7,242 bases of DNA from Candidatus Omnitrophota bacterium (GTDB taxonomy: Bacteria > Omnitrophota > Gorgyraeia > 2-01-FULL-45-10). The stretch spans positions 1-7,242 of the forward strand of contig JAPLMG010000201.1 of the NCBI GenBank assembly GCA_026387165.1, given 5' to 3'. Of the stretch, positions 1 through 6,356 are shown one piece after another. A program made the position numbers and the translations under genes. Each line of letters begins with the position of its first letter. The stretch's first letter is position 1. The notes beneath the pieces were generated by a model. It did no database searches. It was not told the DNA's origin and saw nothing but the letters and a program-made list of their open reading frames with translations.

Positions 1-1
1 G

Positions 2-532
2 ATCATAAAAAGAAGGCCTTTCCTGTCAAAAGGGCGCATGTATAAGATGAGTTTCTCGGCCGGCATAGCGGCATACCCGAACGACGGGCGTGAGACCGAT
101 GAAATTATCCACAAAGCCGATAAGGCAATGTATTTTTCAAAAGCGCACGGCCGCGGAAAAGTCACCATATATAGTCATATCTTACACAAGACCGTTGAAA
201 AGATATTGGGTATTCTCATGGGTATTTTATCAGCGGCGGGGGCATTATGGTATTTTAATCAGTCCCCCTATAAGAACGAGACCATCTATTGGCTGAAACA
301 AAAGACGGGCAATATAGAAAGAATCTTAGCGCGCCGTGCTATGAAAATAGATCCGGAAGATCTCGATCTGATTTATTTAAAATCCGGGAGGATCCTGAGA
401 GGAACGATCGTACGCGAGGATAAAGACGAGATAGAACTTAGCTTAAGTCTCGAGTCGGGCAGGGGCGCCATCACCTTAAAGAGGCCGGATATCAGCAGGA
501 TAATGAAATGGCAGGCAAAAAGCAAAAAATAG
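2..532 (+). CDS. GGDEF-domain protein, C-terminal part, with membrane helix and beta-rich tail
   Basis: The frame is open to the left edge, so the true start lies outside the window; 176 residues are visible. The first ~55 match the end of a GGDEF domain (the c-di-GMP-synthesising family): SFSAGIAAYPNDG, then the helix DEIIHKADKAMYFSKAHGRG, whose ADKAMYxxK pattern is diagnostic. The GGDEF signature itself lies upstream and cannot be checked, so activity is unknown. A hydrophobic stretch follows (visible residues ~69-85, ILGILMGILSAAGALWYF), then a short helical linker and a beta-rich tail (~123-168, YLKSGRILRGTIVRED...) resembling small SH3-like modules. If the GGDEF part is cytoplasmic and there is one helix, the tail is outside the membrane. 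That order is unusual, because sensing parts normally precede GGDEF. It ends with TAG, 57 nt before a secreted Cache-like protein, probably in the same operon. Confidence 0.82.
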   Translation: MIKRRPFLSKGRMYKMSFSAGIAAYPNDGRETDEIIHKADKAMYFSKAHGRGKVTIYSHILHKTVEKILGILMGILSAAGALWYFNQSPYKNETIYWLKQKTGNIERILARRAMKIDPEDLDLIYLKSGRILRGTIVREDKDEIELSLSLESGRGAITLKRPDISRIMKWQAKSKK

Positions 533-576
533 TCCACAGCACTACTGCTAAGGATTCACTAACAAATATATTATAC

Positions 577-583
577 GAGGAGG
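577..583 (+). promoter_or_regulatory. Shine-Dalgarno of the Cache-like gene
   Basis: GAGGAGG lies 6 nt before the ATG at 590. It is a strong match to the anti-SD and fixes this start. No convincing promoter fits in the 57-nt gap upstream: the AT-rich TATTATAC is too close to the ribosome site. Confidence 0.8.
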
Positions 584-589
584 CTTAGC

Positions 590-1459
590 ATGAACAGACT
601 GGCCGTGCTGATCGTTGGGATCGCGGTATTTGTTACCGCACATGCGTTTGCTGCGGATATCGGAGACATTATGCCGTCTCTTAAGGCCGCGAAACAAGTG
701 ATCGATTCCACATTGGCGGAAATAGATACAGACCTTAAGGCCGCAGCGAAGGCGCTCTCGAACACTGATTTAAAGGCCGATGCCGCGCGGAAGATATTAA
801 ATGATCTGCGTAAATACCGCCCGTATGTTATGGATTGCTCCATCATCGACGCGGACGGTGTAGAAATCACCGTCGAACCCGCGGAATACAAACAGTACGA
901 AGGCGCGAATAGAAGCGATCTGCCTCACGTTATGTTGCTCCTGAAGAACAAAAAGCCGATAATGAGCAGCGTATACCATTCAGCCGAGGATATTCATGTG
1001 GTAACTATAGGATATCCGATATTTTCAGATAAGGGCGAATTCTCGGGGGCGGTCAGGATGCTGATAAGACACGAACTCTTTCTAAGGCCGCTTTTGGAAG
1101 ACAAGCCTTGTAAGATATGGGTGATGCAGAAGGACGGCCTCGTCGTGTACGACGTAGATCCGGAGGAGATAGGAAAGAATATCTTTTCCGATCCCATCTT
1201 CAGCCTCTTCGAGGATCTGATCTCGTTCTCCAAGACCGTTGCATCATCAAAGAGCGGGGCCGGATCATACAGTTTTTACATTGATGGGCTCAAAGACAAG
1301 AGGCTCGCTGAAAAGACAGCGGTCTGGGATACCGCCGGATTGTATGGAACAGAATGGCGTGTTGTAGCGATGGAAATAGACAGGCTCCTGGGGCAGCCGG
1401 CGGCGGCGACAGCAGCGGAAACAGCTCCGGCATCGGCAAGACAAGCGCCGGCGAAATAG
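590..1459 (+). CDS. Secreted stand-alone double-Cache-like sensor protein
   Basis: 289 residues. It starts with a clear signal peptide (hydrophobic core LAVLIVGIAVFVTAHAFA, likely A-F-A|A cut after residue 21), so the mature protein is periplasmic or exported. A helical segment (~25-75, LKAAKQVIDSTLAEIDTDLKA) is followed by two PAS-like halves. The first runs ~80-155: CSIIDADGVEI, then VTIGYPIFSDKGEFSGAVRM. The second runs ~165-265: CKIWVMQKDGLVVYDVDPEE, then GTEWRVVAMEI. This is the layout of dCache ligand-binding domains (normally the outer part of chemoreceptors, histidine kinases and cyclases). No second membrane helix or signalling domain follows, only an Ala/Pro-rich tail (~269-289). 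It is therefore a soluble binding or sensing protein; the ligand is unknown. Its place just after a GGDEF protein with a probable extracytoplasmic tail suggests, but does not prove, a partnership. It ends with TAG, 16 nt before tpx. Confidence 0.72.
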   Translation: MNRLAVLIVGIAVFVTAHAFAADIGDIMPSLKAAKQVIDSTLAEIDTDLKAAAKALSNTDLKADAARKILNDLRKYRPYVMDCSIIDADGVEITVEPAEYKQYEGANRSDLPHVMLLLKNKKPIMSSVYHSAEDIHVVTIGYPIFSDKGEFSGAVRMLIRHELFLRPLLEDKPCKIWVMQKDGLVVYDVDPEEIGKNIFSDPIFSLFEDLISFSKTVASSKSGAGSYSFYIDGLKDKRLAEKTAVWDTAGLYGTEWRVVAMEIDRLLGQPAAATAAETAPASARQAPAK

Positions 1460-1462
1460 AGC

Positions 1463-1469
1463 AGAAGGA
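1463..1469 (+). promoter_or_regulatory. Shine-Dalgarno of tpx
   Basis: AGAAGGA lies 6 nt before the ATG at 1476, inside the 16-nt gap after the Cache-like gene. It supports this start and co-transcription of the two genes. Confidence 0.6.
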
Positions 1470-1475
1470 TAATTT

Positions 1476-2006
1476 ATGGATAGAAAGGGCGTCGTCACTT
1501 TAAAAGGAGGCCCTGTTACTTTGACCGGAGCTGAAGTCAGGGCGGGGCAAAAGGCGAACGATTTCAATGTCCTTGATAACGAGCTAAAGGAAAAGACGCT
1601 CGCTGACTTCAAAGGAAAGATAAAATTGATCGCTTCCGTGCCGTCGCTCGATACCCCGGTGTGCGATTCAGAGATCAAACGCTTCAATGACGAGGCGTCC
1701 GGGTTATCGAAGGATCTCGTCATCATATTTATCAGCATGGACCTCCCGTTCGCGCAAAAACGATTCTGCCTGGAATTTGAGATAAATAAGATAAAGACCC
1801 TCTCGGACCACAGGAACGCAAGCTTCGGAACAAATTACGGGGTTCTGATAAAAGAGCTGCGGCTTCTTGCCAGGGCAATATTCCTGATCGATAAAGACGA
1901 TAACGTAACATACGCGGAATATGTGAAAGAGGCCGCCACGCCTCCAAACTATGACGCGGCCCTCGCCGCCGTAAGAAAATTAGTGCCGCTCAATAAACAA
2001 AAATGA
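1476..2006 (+). CDS. tpx: Thiol peroxidase (atypical 2-Cys peroxiredoxin)
   Basis: 176 residues, close to the usual Tpx length (~165-170). Tpx reduces H2O2 and especially alkyl hydroperoxides, using thioredoxin as electron donor. All hallmarks are visible: the N-terminal hairpin VTLKGGPVTLTG, the active-site loop PSLDTPVC with peroxidatic Cys63 and Thr60, the Tpx-specific DLPFAQKRFC with resolving Cys98, TLSDHRNASFGTNYGV, and LARAIFLIDKDDNV with the conserved active-site Arg133. It ends with the family pattern PNYDAALAAVRKL. There is no signal peptide, so it is a cytoplasmic enzyme. It follows the secreted Cache-like gene by 16 nt and precedes a weak terminator, so it is probably last in its operon. 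It ends with TGA. Nothing in it looks damaged. Confidence 0.95.
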   Translation: MDRKGVVTLKGGPVTLTGAEVRAGQKANDFNVLDNELKEKTLADFKGKIKLIASVPSLDTPVCDSEIKRFNDEASGLSKDLVIIFISMDLPFAQKRFCLEFEINKIKTLSDHRNASFGTNYGVLIKELRLLARAIFLIDKDDNVTYAEYVKEAATPPNYDAALAAVRKLVPLNKQK

Positions 2007-2031
2007 CCTCCAAACTTCTGAAGGTCTTTTT
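2005..2031 (+). terminator. Weak intrinsic terminator after tpx
   Basis: GACCT (2005-2009) pairs with AGGTC (2022-2026), followed directly by five T. The stem can extend through a T-T mismatch into A4/T4 on the flanks. It overlaps the tpx stop codon. The core is only 5 bp, so efficiency is uncertain, but its position at the gene end before a new promoter-like element fits. Confidence 0.5.
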
Positions 2032-2144
2032 GTAGGTGATAGGCCTGATGGCTTTCGCTATCGTTTGGCATCCCCTCCAATATGTCTACTACAAGTATGC
2101 CACATGATTCCGGTTTTGACAAGGGGGCAGCCTCAAAAATCGCG

Positions 2145-2174
2145 TTGCTCTTTTTTATGGTCAAGTGGTATACT
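2145..2174 (+). promoter_or_regulatory. Sigma-70-type promoter candidate for the holin-like gene and operon
   Basis: A -35-like TTGCTC (2145-2150) and a -10-like TATACT (2169-2174) are separated by 18 nt. Transcription would start near 2181, giving a leader of about 20 nt before the ATG at 2200. The gap 2032-2144 holds no gene I can support, only a small possible hairpin (2038-2062). Confidence 0.45.
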
Positions 2175-2199
2175 ATGGAAAGAACGCAAAACTGACATT

Positions 2200-2634
2200 A
2201 TGAAATTCCTGATAAAGTGGTTCGTCAATATAATAGCGCTGCTCGTGGTTATACACGTGATCGCGGGTGTAAGCATCGACAATATACAGACTGTATTTGT
2301 CGCGGCTCTTATACTGGGGTTTTTGAACTCTGTTCTACGGCCGGTCATACTGATCCTGACCCTGCCGCTCACCATCTTCACGTTCGGATTCTTTACGCTC
2401 ATCATAAACGGCTTCCTCTTTTATCTTGCCGCGAAATTTGTCAAGGGCTTCGTTGTTGCCGGTTTCTGGAACGCATTTTGGGCGGCGTTATTATTCAGCA
2501 TTATAAGCTCGTTATTAAGTTTTATGCTCACACCGAAAATCGATATAAGATACAGCTCGTTCCGGCCGGCAGGCGGCAGCCGTCCGCGCATAGACAAAGA
2601 CGATGTCATAGATGTGGAAGGCAAGGTAGAATAG
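2200..2634 (+). CDS. Phage_holin_4_2 family (PF04020-like) integral membrane protein
   Basis: 144 residues from the ATG at 2200. The frame is open further upstream to 2065, but those residues are not hydrophobic and do not resemble the family, and a promoter candidate overlaps them. Four membrane helices are visible: ~3-24, ~31-54, ~56-78 and ~84-110. The family pattern LGFLNSVLRPVILILTLPLT, then TFGFFTLIINGF, KGFVVAGFW and FWAALLFSIISSLLS, is well kept. Despite the name, most members are chromosomal, and their role is not established; nothing here suggests a prophage. The hydrophilic tail (~111-144, RPAGGSRPRIDKDDVIDVE) makes it somewhat longer than the usual ~115 residues. The ribosome site is weak (GGAAAG, 17 nt upstream). 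It ends with TAG, 32 nt before the zinc-ribbon gene. Confidence 0.85.
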   Translation: MKFLIKWFVNIIALLVVIHVIAGVSIDNIQTVFVAALILGFLNSVLRPVILILTLPLTIFTFGFFTLIINGFLFYLAAKFVKGFVVAGFWNAFWAALLFSIISSLLSFMLTPKIDIRYSSFRPAGGSRPRIDKDDVIDVEGKVE

Positions 2635-2650
2635 AAGCAGCGTAAATTAA

Positions 2651-2658
2651 AGAAGGAG
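2651..2658 (+). promoter_or_regulatory. Shine-Dalgarno of the zinc-ribbon gene
   Basis: AGAAGGAG lies 8 nt before the ATG at 2667. It is a strong site and fixes the start. Confidence 0.75.
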
Positions 2659-2666
2659 CCGGTGAG

Positions 2667-3113
2667 ATGAAAAAAGACGTTAGTTCGGCCGTGGTGGAAT
2701 TGATCAATAAGATGCAGGAAGAGATAGCTGTTATAGGCAGGAAGATAGACATATTGGTCAGCAGGTCTTCGACGGGGCCGGTTGAGGCAAAACCTTTTCA
2801 GGGCCCCGGCCACGCTCACAGTCAGAGCGATAGAAGGCAGGATAATAGTTTCAGGGAAAGGGTCCTGCACAAAGCGATCTGCGCGGACTGTAAGAAAGGA
2901 TGCGAGGTCCCTTTTAAGCCCAGCGGCGAGCGTCCGGTATACTGCAAGGAGTGCTTTTCAAAGCGTAAGGCCCGCGATTCGTTTAAAGCAAGACCCGATA
3001 ATAGGCCGAGATTTGCGGTTCCCGCCCAGGCGGCCCACATTGCTAAGCCGGAAGCCGTTGAAAAGAAGAAACTCATAAAAAAGAAGAAGCCGGCCGTTAA
3101 GCGTCGAAAATAA
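2667..3113 (+). CDS. CxxC-x17-CxxC zinc-ribbon protein
   Basis: 148 residues, no signal peptide or membrane helix. The centre carries Cys72-x2-Cys75, exactly 17 residues, then Cys93-x2-Cys96. The spacer CEVPFKPSGERPVYC and the following KECF match the CxxC-x17-CxxC domain (TIGR04272-type), a presumed zinc ribbon found in many uncultured phyla. An extra Cys79 lies in the spacer. The N-terminus (~4-33, VVELINKMQEEIAVIGRKID) is a predicted amphipathic helix that could dimerise. The C-terminus is very basic (~133-148, KKKLIKKKKPAVKRRK). Zinc binding plus a Lys/Arg tail suggests contact with nucleic acid or ribosomes; this is inference, and the family has no settled function. It lies in the operon, 16 nt before the helicase start. 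It ends with TAA. Confidence 0.8.
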   Translation: MKKDVSSAVVELINKMQEEIAVIGRKIDILVSRSSTGPVEAKPFQGPGHAHSQSDRRQDNSFRERVLHKAICADCKKGCEVPFKPSGERPVYCKECFSKRKARDSFKARPDNRPRFAVPAQAAHIAKPEAVEKKKLIKKKKPAVKRRK

Positions 3114-3279
3114 AAACCGAAAAACAATCATGGCTATAGAAAAAAATACTTCAGGCGGTGAATTGCCGCAAGACCTTGATCTTAACGATGAGTTTAAGTC
3201 CGCTTTCGATTCGATGGAGAATACCGCCGAACATCTATTCATTACCGGTAAGGCCGGTACGGGTAAATCAACGCTCCTC

Positions 3280-3282
3280 TAG
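3280..3282 (+). other. In-frame amber codon 1 in the helicase
   Basis: TAG between CTC CTC and TAT TTC, immediately after Walker A, in the position TLL-x-YF. One base change would give CAG (Gln), AAG (Lys) or GAG (Glu). Confidence 0.9.
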
Positions 3283-3633
3283 TATTTCAAGATCTACACC
3301 GGGAAAAAGATAGCGATCTTAGCCCCTACGGGCGTTGCGGCTGTCAATGTCGGCGGACAGACAATTCATTCATTTTTTAAGTTTCCACCGCGGCTCATTC
3401 AAAAGAATACGATACGAAGAAGGCGCGATACCGATATTATCGGGAAATTAGACACTGTAATCATCGATGAGGTTTCGATGGTCCGCGCCGATCTCATGGA
3501 TGGCATTGACTATGCTCTCAGGCTTAACCGCGGCGAGATGAAAAAGCCGTTTGGCGGCGTGCAGATGATATTTTTTGGAGACCTTTTTCACTTGCCTCCG
3601 GTTGTGGACAAGGCGGCGAAAGAGCTTTTAGAT

Positions 3634-3636
3634 TAG
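3634..3636 (+). other. In-frame amber codon 2 in the helicase
   Basis: TAG after CTT TTA GAT, just before RYPSPYFFSA. It sits in a variable position of the family between motif III and SPYFF, and the frame continues intact for 269 codons after it. Confidence 0.9.
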
Positions 3637-4447
3637 CGGTATCCGAGCCCTTACTTTTTTAGCGCGCAGGTATTTCATAATTCAAATCTTAAACATATCG
3701 AGCTGACTAAGATCTACAGGCAAAAGGATAAGAAATTTATTGAGCTTTTGAACCGGCTGAGGAATAAGGAGCATACTGATGATGATCTCCGGCTGCTGAA
3801 TGGGCAGCATCGAAAGAATATCCCGAAATCAGACAATGCGGCCGTTATCCTGACGACGACGAATAGCATCGCGGGAGCGGTAAACGAGGACCGATTGGCC
3901 GAGCTGCCGGGCAAAGAATATTCCTATGAAGGAGACGCTTCCGGGGATATCGAAGAATCGGCTTATCCGACGAACGCGTCCCTTCGTCTCAAAAAAGGCG
4001 CGCAAGTAATACTCATTAAGAATGACCCGGATAAGCAATGGGTGAATGGTACGATAGCCAGGATAGCGTCGTTATCGCATACTGTGGTCAAGGTGGATAT
4101 AGACGGACAGATCCGTGAGGTCAGGAGAGCGAAGTGGCAGAAGATAGAATACAGCTACAATGAAGACGATGATAAGATAGAAGAAGACGTCGTAGGGGCG
4201 TTCGAGCAGTACCCGATCAAGCTTGCCTGGGCCATAACTATACATAAGAGCCAGGGGCAGACATTCGATAAGATCATAGTAGACTTGGGCCGCGGCGCTT
4301 TTACTCATGGACAGGTCTACGTCGCGCTGAGCAGATGCAGCAGCCTTGAGGGCATAACGCTAAAGCGGCCGGTAATTCACAGCGATATTATATTTGATAA
4401 ACAGATATACGAATTTCAAAATCGGTTTGCGAGCCTGGGGCTATAAT

Positions 4448-5224
4448 ATGAAGCTATCACGGAGTCTGGTGGTTCTGGATCTTGAGACGACCGGCACATG
4501 GGTGGAGAAGGACAAGATCGTCGAGATAGGGATGATCAGGATAATGCCGGATGGGGCGAGGGAAAATTACATAAAACGCGTAAACCCGGGCATGCCGATC
4601 CCCGCGAATGTCACAAAGATAATCAATATCACGGACGATGATGTCAAGACGGAGCCGCGCTTTAAAGACATCGCCAGGGAAGTGTCCGCTTTTATAGGAG
4701 ACTCCGACCTCGGCGGTTTTAACGTGCTGCGTTTCGACATACCTTTGCTGGAACGGGAACTGTATGAAGCGGGCGTCAGCTTTAATTGGCGCAGCCGAGC
4801 TGTCTACGACGCGCAAAAGATATATCATGTGCACGAGAAGAGGGATCTGATGGCCGCCTACCTTCTCTACTGCGGTAAAAAATTGGAGAACGCGCATTCC
4901 GCGTTGAACGACGCGGATGCCACCGTGGATATACTCGACGCGCAGATCGAGAGGTACGGCGATAAAGAGAAAGGCATGGAGAGCCTGCGGGATATCGACT
5001 ATGAGGCGAAGAGCGACTATTTTGACAAGGAACGGAAATTCTGCTGGTGGAACGGACAGCTCTATCCCATGTTCGGCAAGCACGGCAGAAAGAAGCATAT
5101 AAAAGCTATCGCCAAAGATGACCGCGAATATCTGGAATGGATACTCACCAAAGATTTCGGTGAGGATATCAGGACGATGATAAAGAAAGCGCTTGCCGGA
5201 GAGTTCCCCGAAGCTCCGAAATGA
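4448..5224 (+). CDS. DnaQ-like DEDDh 3'-5' exonuclease with ExoX-like C-terminal module
   Basis: 258 residues from the ATG at 4448. The frame is open to 4394, but that part overlaps the helicase end, so the ATG one nt after the helicase stop is preferred. The DEDDh catalytic set is complete: Exo I VVLDLETTG (Asp11, Glu13), Exo II GGFNVLRFDIPLLERE (Asp97) and Exo III AHSALNDADATVDIL (His150, Asp155). The family removes nucleotides from 3' ends with two metal ions (DNA polymerase III epsilon, RNase T, ExoX). The C-terminal part (~190-255: FCWWNGQLYPMFGKHGRKKH, then DDREYLEWILTKDF) matches the module after the nuclease in ExoX-like proteins. It is therefore more likely a stand-alone repair or end-processing nuclease than a replicative proofreading subunit. 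Its position suggests work with the helicase. The ribosome site is weak (GGGG about 7 nt upstream), so translational coupling is likely. Confidence 0.92.
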   Translation: MKLSRSLVVLDLETTGTWVEKDKIVEIGMIRIMPDGARENYIKRVNPGMPIPANVTKIINITDDDVKTEPRFKDIAREVSAFIGDSDLGGFNVLRFDIPLLERELYEAGVSFNWRSRAVYDAQKIYHVHEKRDLMAAYLLYCGKKLENAHSALNDADATVDILDAQIERYGDKEKGMESLRDIDYEAKSDYFDKERKFCWWNGQLYPMFGKHGRKKHIKAIAKDDREYLEWILTKDFGEDIRTMIKKALAGEFPEAPK

Positions 5225-6234
5225 AGAAGATACAGTACGAAATAGATCCGCATAACAGGCTCGTCATCCCGGGCTCAGGCCTTAAGAGCGGCCTGCCGAA
5301 ATTCCGCCAGGTCATAGACGGCCGGTTCTCACTCAATGAAAAGAATAACCTCTCCTACCGCGTAAAAGCGCCTCTTGCGAATGACGAAAATATCCCCCGT
5401 CAGATCAAGCTAAAAGGTGAATGGTCATTGACGGATGATCACGATCTTCGCCTCACTTTGGACGGCCAGGGCCGGCAAACATTCGGCGATCAGATAACCT
5501 TGCAGGGGGAGATTTTAGACGTAAATAAGGGCTCTCTGCTTTTCGCCGTTACTACGACTACAAAAGATGATACCCGGTCTACATACGTCCTTAATCTCGA
5601 CGGCACATGGAAGGCGGATGAGAATAATCGTCTCTCTTTCCATGTAAAAAAGGAAGAGGGCAGATACGATATCCTGACCTTTAACGGCGCGTGGGAGATC
5701 AATAAGAACCATCAGATCATATACCAATATGAAAAGGCCCGCCTCATACGAAAGAAGAAGCGGTCCCATGCTCTGATATTTAAGGGATATTGGGATATTA
5801 AAGACTTGGGGCGCATATCCTATCTGTTAGGCAAGGGGACGGATTCTTCATTCGATTTCAAAACAAGCGCCGGCATCTTCAGGGGGAACTACATTAAATA
5901 TGAATTGGGCATAGGATTGTCGGATAGAATAGACCCTGTAAGGCGGACCGTTACGTTATCCGGCAAGTGGAACTTAAAAAAAGACGTGGGATTGATCTTT
6001 GAGATAGATTATGAGAACAAGAAGGCGAAGCAGATAGTCTTTGGCGCGGATGCCAGGCTTACAGATAGGGACACAATAGCCTTTAAGCTTAAGAATGACA
6101 TAGAGAATAAGGATATAGGCGCCGATCTGGAGTTATCCCATAAAATATTGGAAGGCGACGGCGAGGCCTTTCTGCGCCTGCTTAAGTCAAACCGGGAATC
6201 GGCTATTTACGCGGGGGCCGCCTGGAGATGGTAA
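5221..6234 (+). CDS. Unassigned beta-repeat protein (about nine 30-residue G-x-W repeats)
   Basis: 337 residues, starting in a 4-nt ATGA overlap with the exonuclease stop, so almost surely translated by coupling. I do not recognise a named family. The sequence repeats every ~30 residues with the pattern h-x-G-x-W-x-h-(5-6)-L-x-h-x-h. Units begin near 32 (IDGRFSLNEKNNLSYRV), 64 (LKGEWSLTDDHDLRLTL), 94, 126 (LDGTWKADENNRLSFHV), 154 (FNGAWEINKNHQIIYQY), 187, 216, 246 (LSGKWNLKKDVGLIFEI) and 274. Each looks like two strands joined by an Asn/Asp-rich turn, giving a beta-solenoid or barrel-like fold. The last residue is Trp, as in many outer-membrane barrels, but no signal peptide is seen at the N-terminus (MKKIQYEIDPHNRLVIPG), which argues for the cytoplasm. 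Function unknown; it ends with TAA. Confidence 0.8.
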   Translation: MKKIQYEIDPHNRLVIPGSGLKSGLPKFRQVIDGRFSLNEKNNLSYRVKAPLANDENIPRQIKLKGEWSLTDDHDLRLTLDGQGRQTFGDQITLQGEILDVNKGSLLFAVTTTTKDDTRSTYVLNLDGTWKADENNRLSFHVKKEEGRYDILTFNGAWEINKNHQIIYQYEKARLIRKKKRSHALIFKGYWDIKDLGRISYLLGKGTDSSFDFKTSAGIFRGNYIKYELGIGLSDRIDPVRRTVTLSGKWNLKKDVGLIFEIDYENKKAKQIVFGADARLTDRDTIAFKLKNDIENKDIGADLELSHKILEGDGEAFLRLLKSNRESAIYAGAAWRW

Positions 6235-6248
6235 AAGCCGATCGTTTT

Positions 6249-6257
6249 TGTTATAAT
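6249..6257 (+). promoter_or_regulatory. Extended -10 promoter for the SYLF gene
   Basis: TGTTATAAT is a perfect extended -10 element (TGn plus TATAAT, 6252-6257), 15 nt after the end of the beta-repeat gene. The -35 position (TGGTAA, 17-nt spacer) is poor, as is usual for extended -10 promoters. Transcription would start near 6264, so the palindromic hairpin at 6274-6315 would be in the leader. Confidence 0.6.
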
Positions 6258-6273
6258 AATACCGCCCCGTGTC

Positions 6274-6315
6274 ATTCCCGCGAAGCTTGTCCCCGCGAAA
6301 GCGGGGAGCGGGAAT
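6274..6315 (+). repeat. REP-like palindromic element (two-part hairpin)
   Basis: The outer arms ATTCCCGC (6274-6281) and GCGGGAAT (6308-6315) enclose inner arms TCCCCGC (6290-6296) and GCGGGGA (6301-6307) around a GAAA tetraloop. An 8-nt bulge GAAGCTTG lies on the left side. ATTCCCGC/GCGGGAAT palindromes are a common dispersed intergenic repeat type in many bacteria. Here it sits between promoter and ribosome site, so it could stabilise the leader or slow transcription. No second copy is in the window. Confidence 0.75.
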
Positions 6316-6344
6316 CCATGCACTGGGTGGTATGACACAATCAT

Positions 6345-6351
6345 AAGGAGG
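6345..6351 (+). promoter_or_regulatory. Shine-Dalgarno of the SYLF gene
   Basis: AAGGAGG lies 5 nt before the ATG at 6357. It is a near-perfect site and confirms the start; together with the extended -10 it suggests strong expression. Confidence 0.85.
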
Positions 6352-6356
6352 GCAGT

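Larger units (their letters stand above)
3130..4446 (+). pseudogene. PIF1/RecD-like SF1 DNA helicase, interrupted by two in-frame TAG codons
   Basis: One continuous frame of 438 codons with TAG at codon 51 (3280-3282) and codon 169 (3634-3636) and no frameshift. Helicase motifs in order: Walker A ITGKAGTGKST (38-48), motif Ia LAPTGVAA with TIHSFF, Walker B IIDEVSMV (111-118), motif III FFGDLFHLPPV (148-158; His154 replaces the usual Gln), SPYFFSAQVF, motif IV LTKIYRQ (192-198), then AWAITIHKSQGQTFD (366-380) and YVALSR (397-402). Such enzymes unwind DNA 5'-3' using ATP. The first TAG falls right after Walker A (TLL-stop-YF, where homologues often have Gln, Lys or Arg), so translation would stop before most motifs. 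A TTG at 3748 could restart, but would give a fragment lacking motifs I-IV. Possible explanations: recent pseudogene, amber suppression or sequence error. No clear ribosome site precedes the ATG. It ends with TAA, one nt before the exonuclease. Confidence 0.8.

Noticed and set aside
2048..2107. A 19-residue ORF (MAFAIVWHPLQYVYYKYAT) in the gap after tpx
   Set aside because: It has a poor ribosome site, overlaps a possible hairpin, and matches nothing I recognise.
2200..2634. Evidence of a prophage lysis cassette
   Set aside because: The phage_holin_4_2 name is historical. No endolysin, spanin or structural phage gene is nearby.
3748..4446. An independent gene starting at TTG 3748
   Set aside because: It is the same frame as the helicase and begins in the middle of its domain, with no ribosome site. 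Better read as the C-terminal part of the interrupted gene.
4457..5098. A 213-residue ORF on the minus strand
   Set aside because: It lies wholly opposite the exonuclease, whose catalytic motifs are all intact. A shadow frame.
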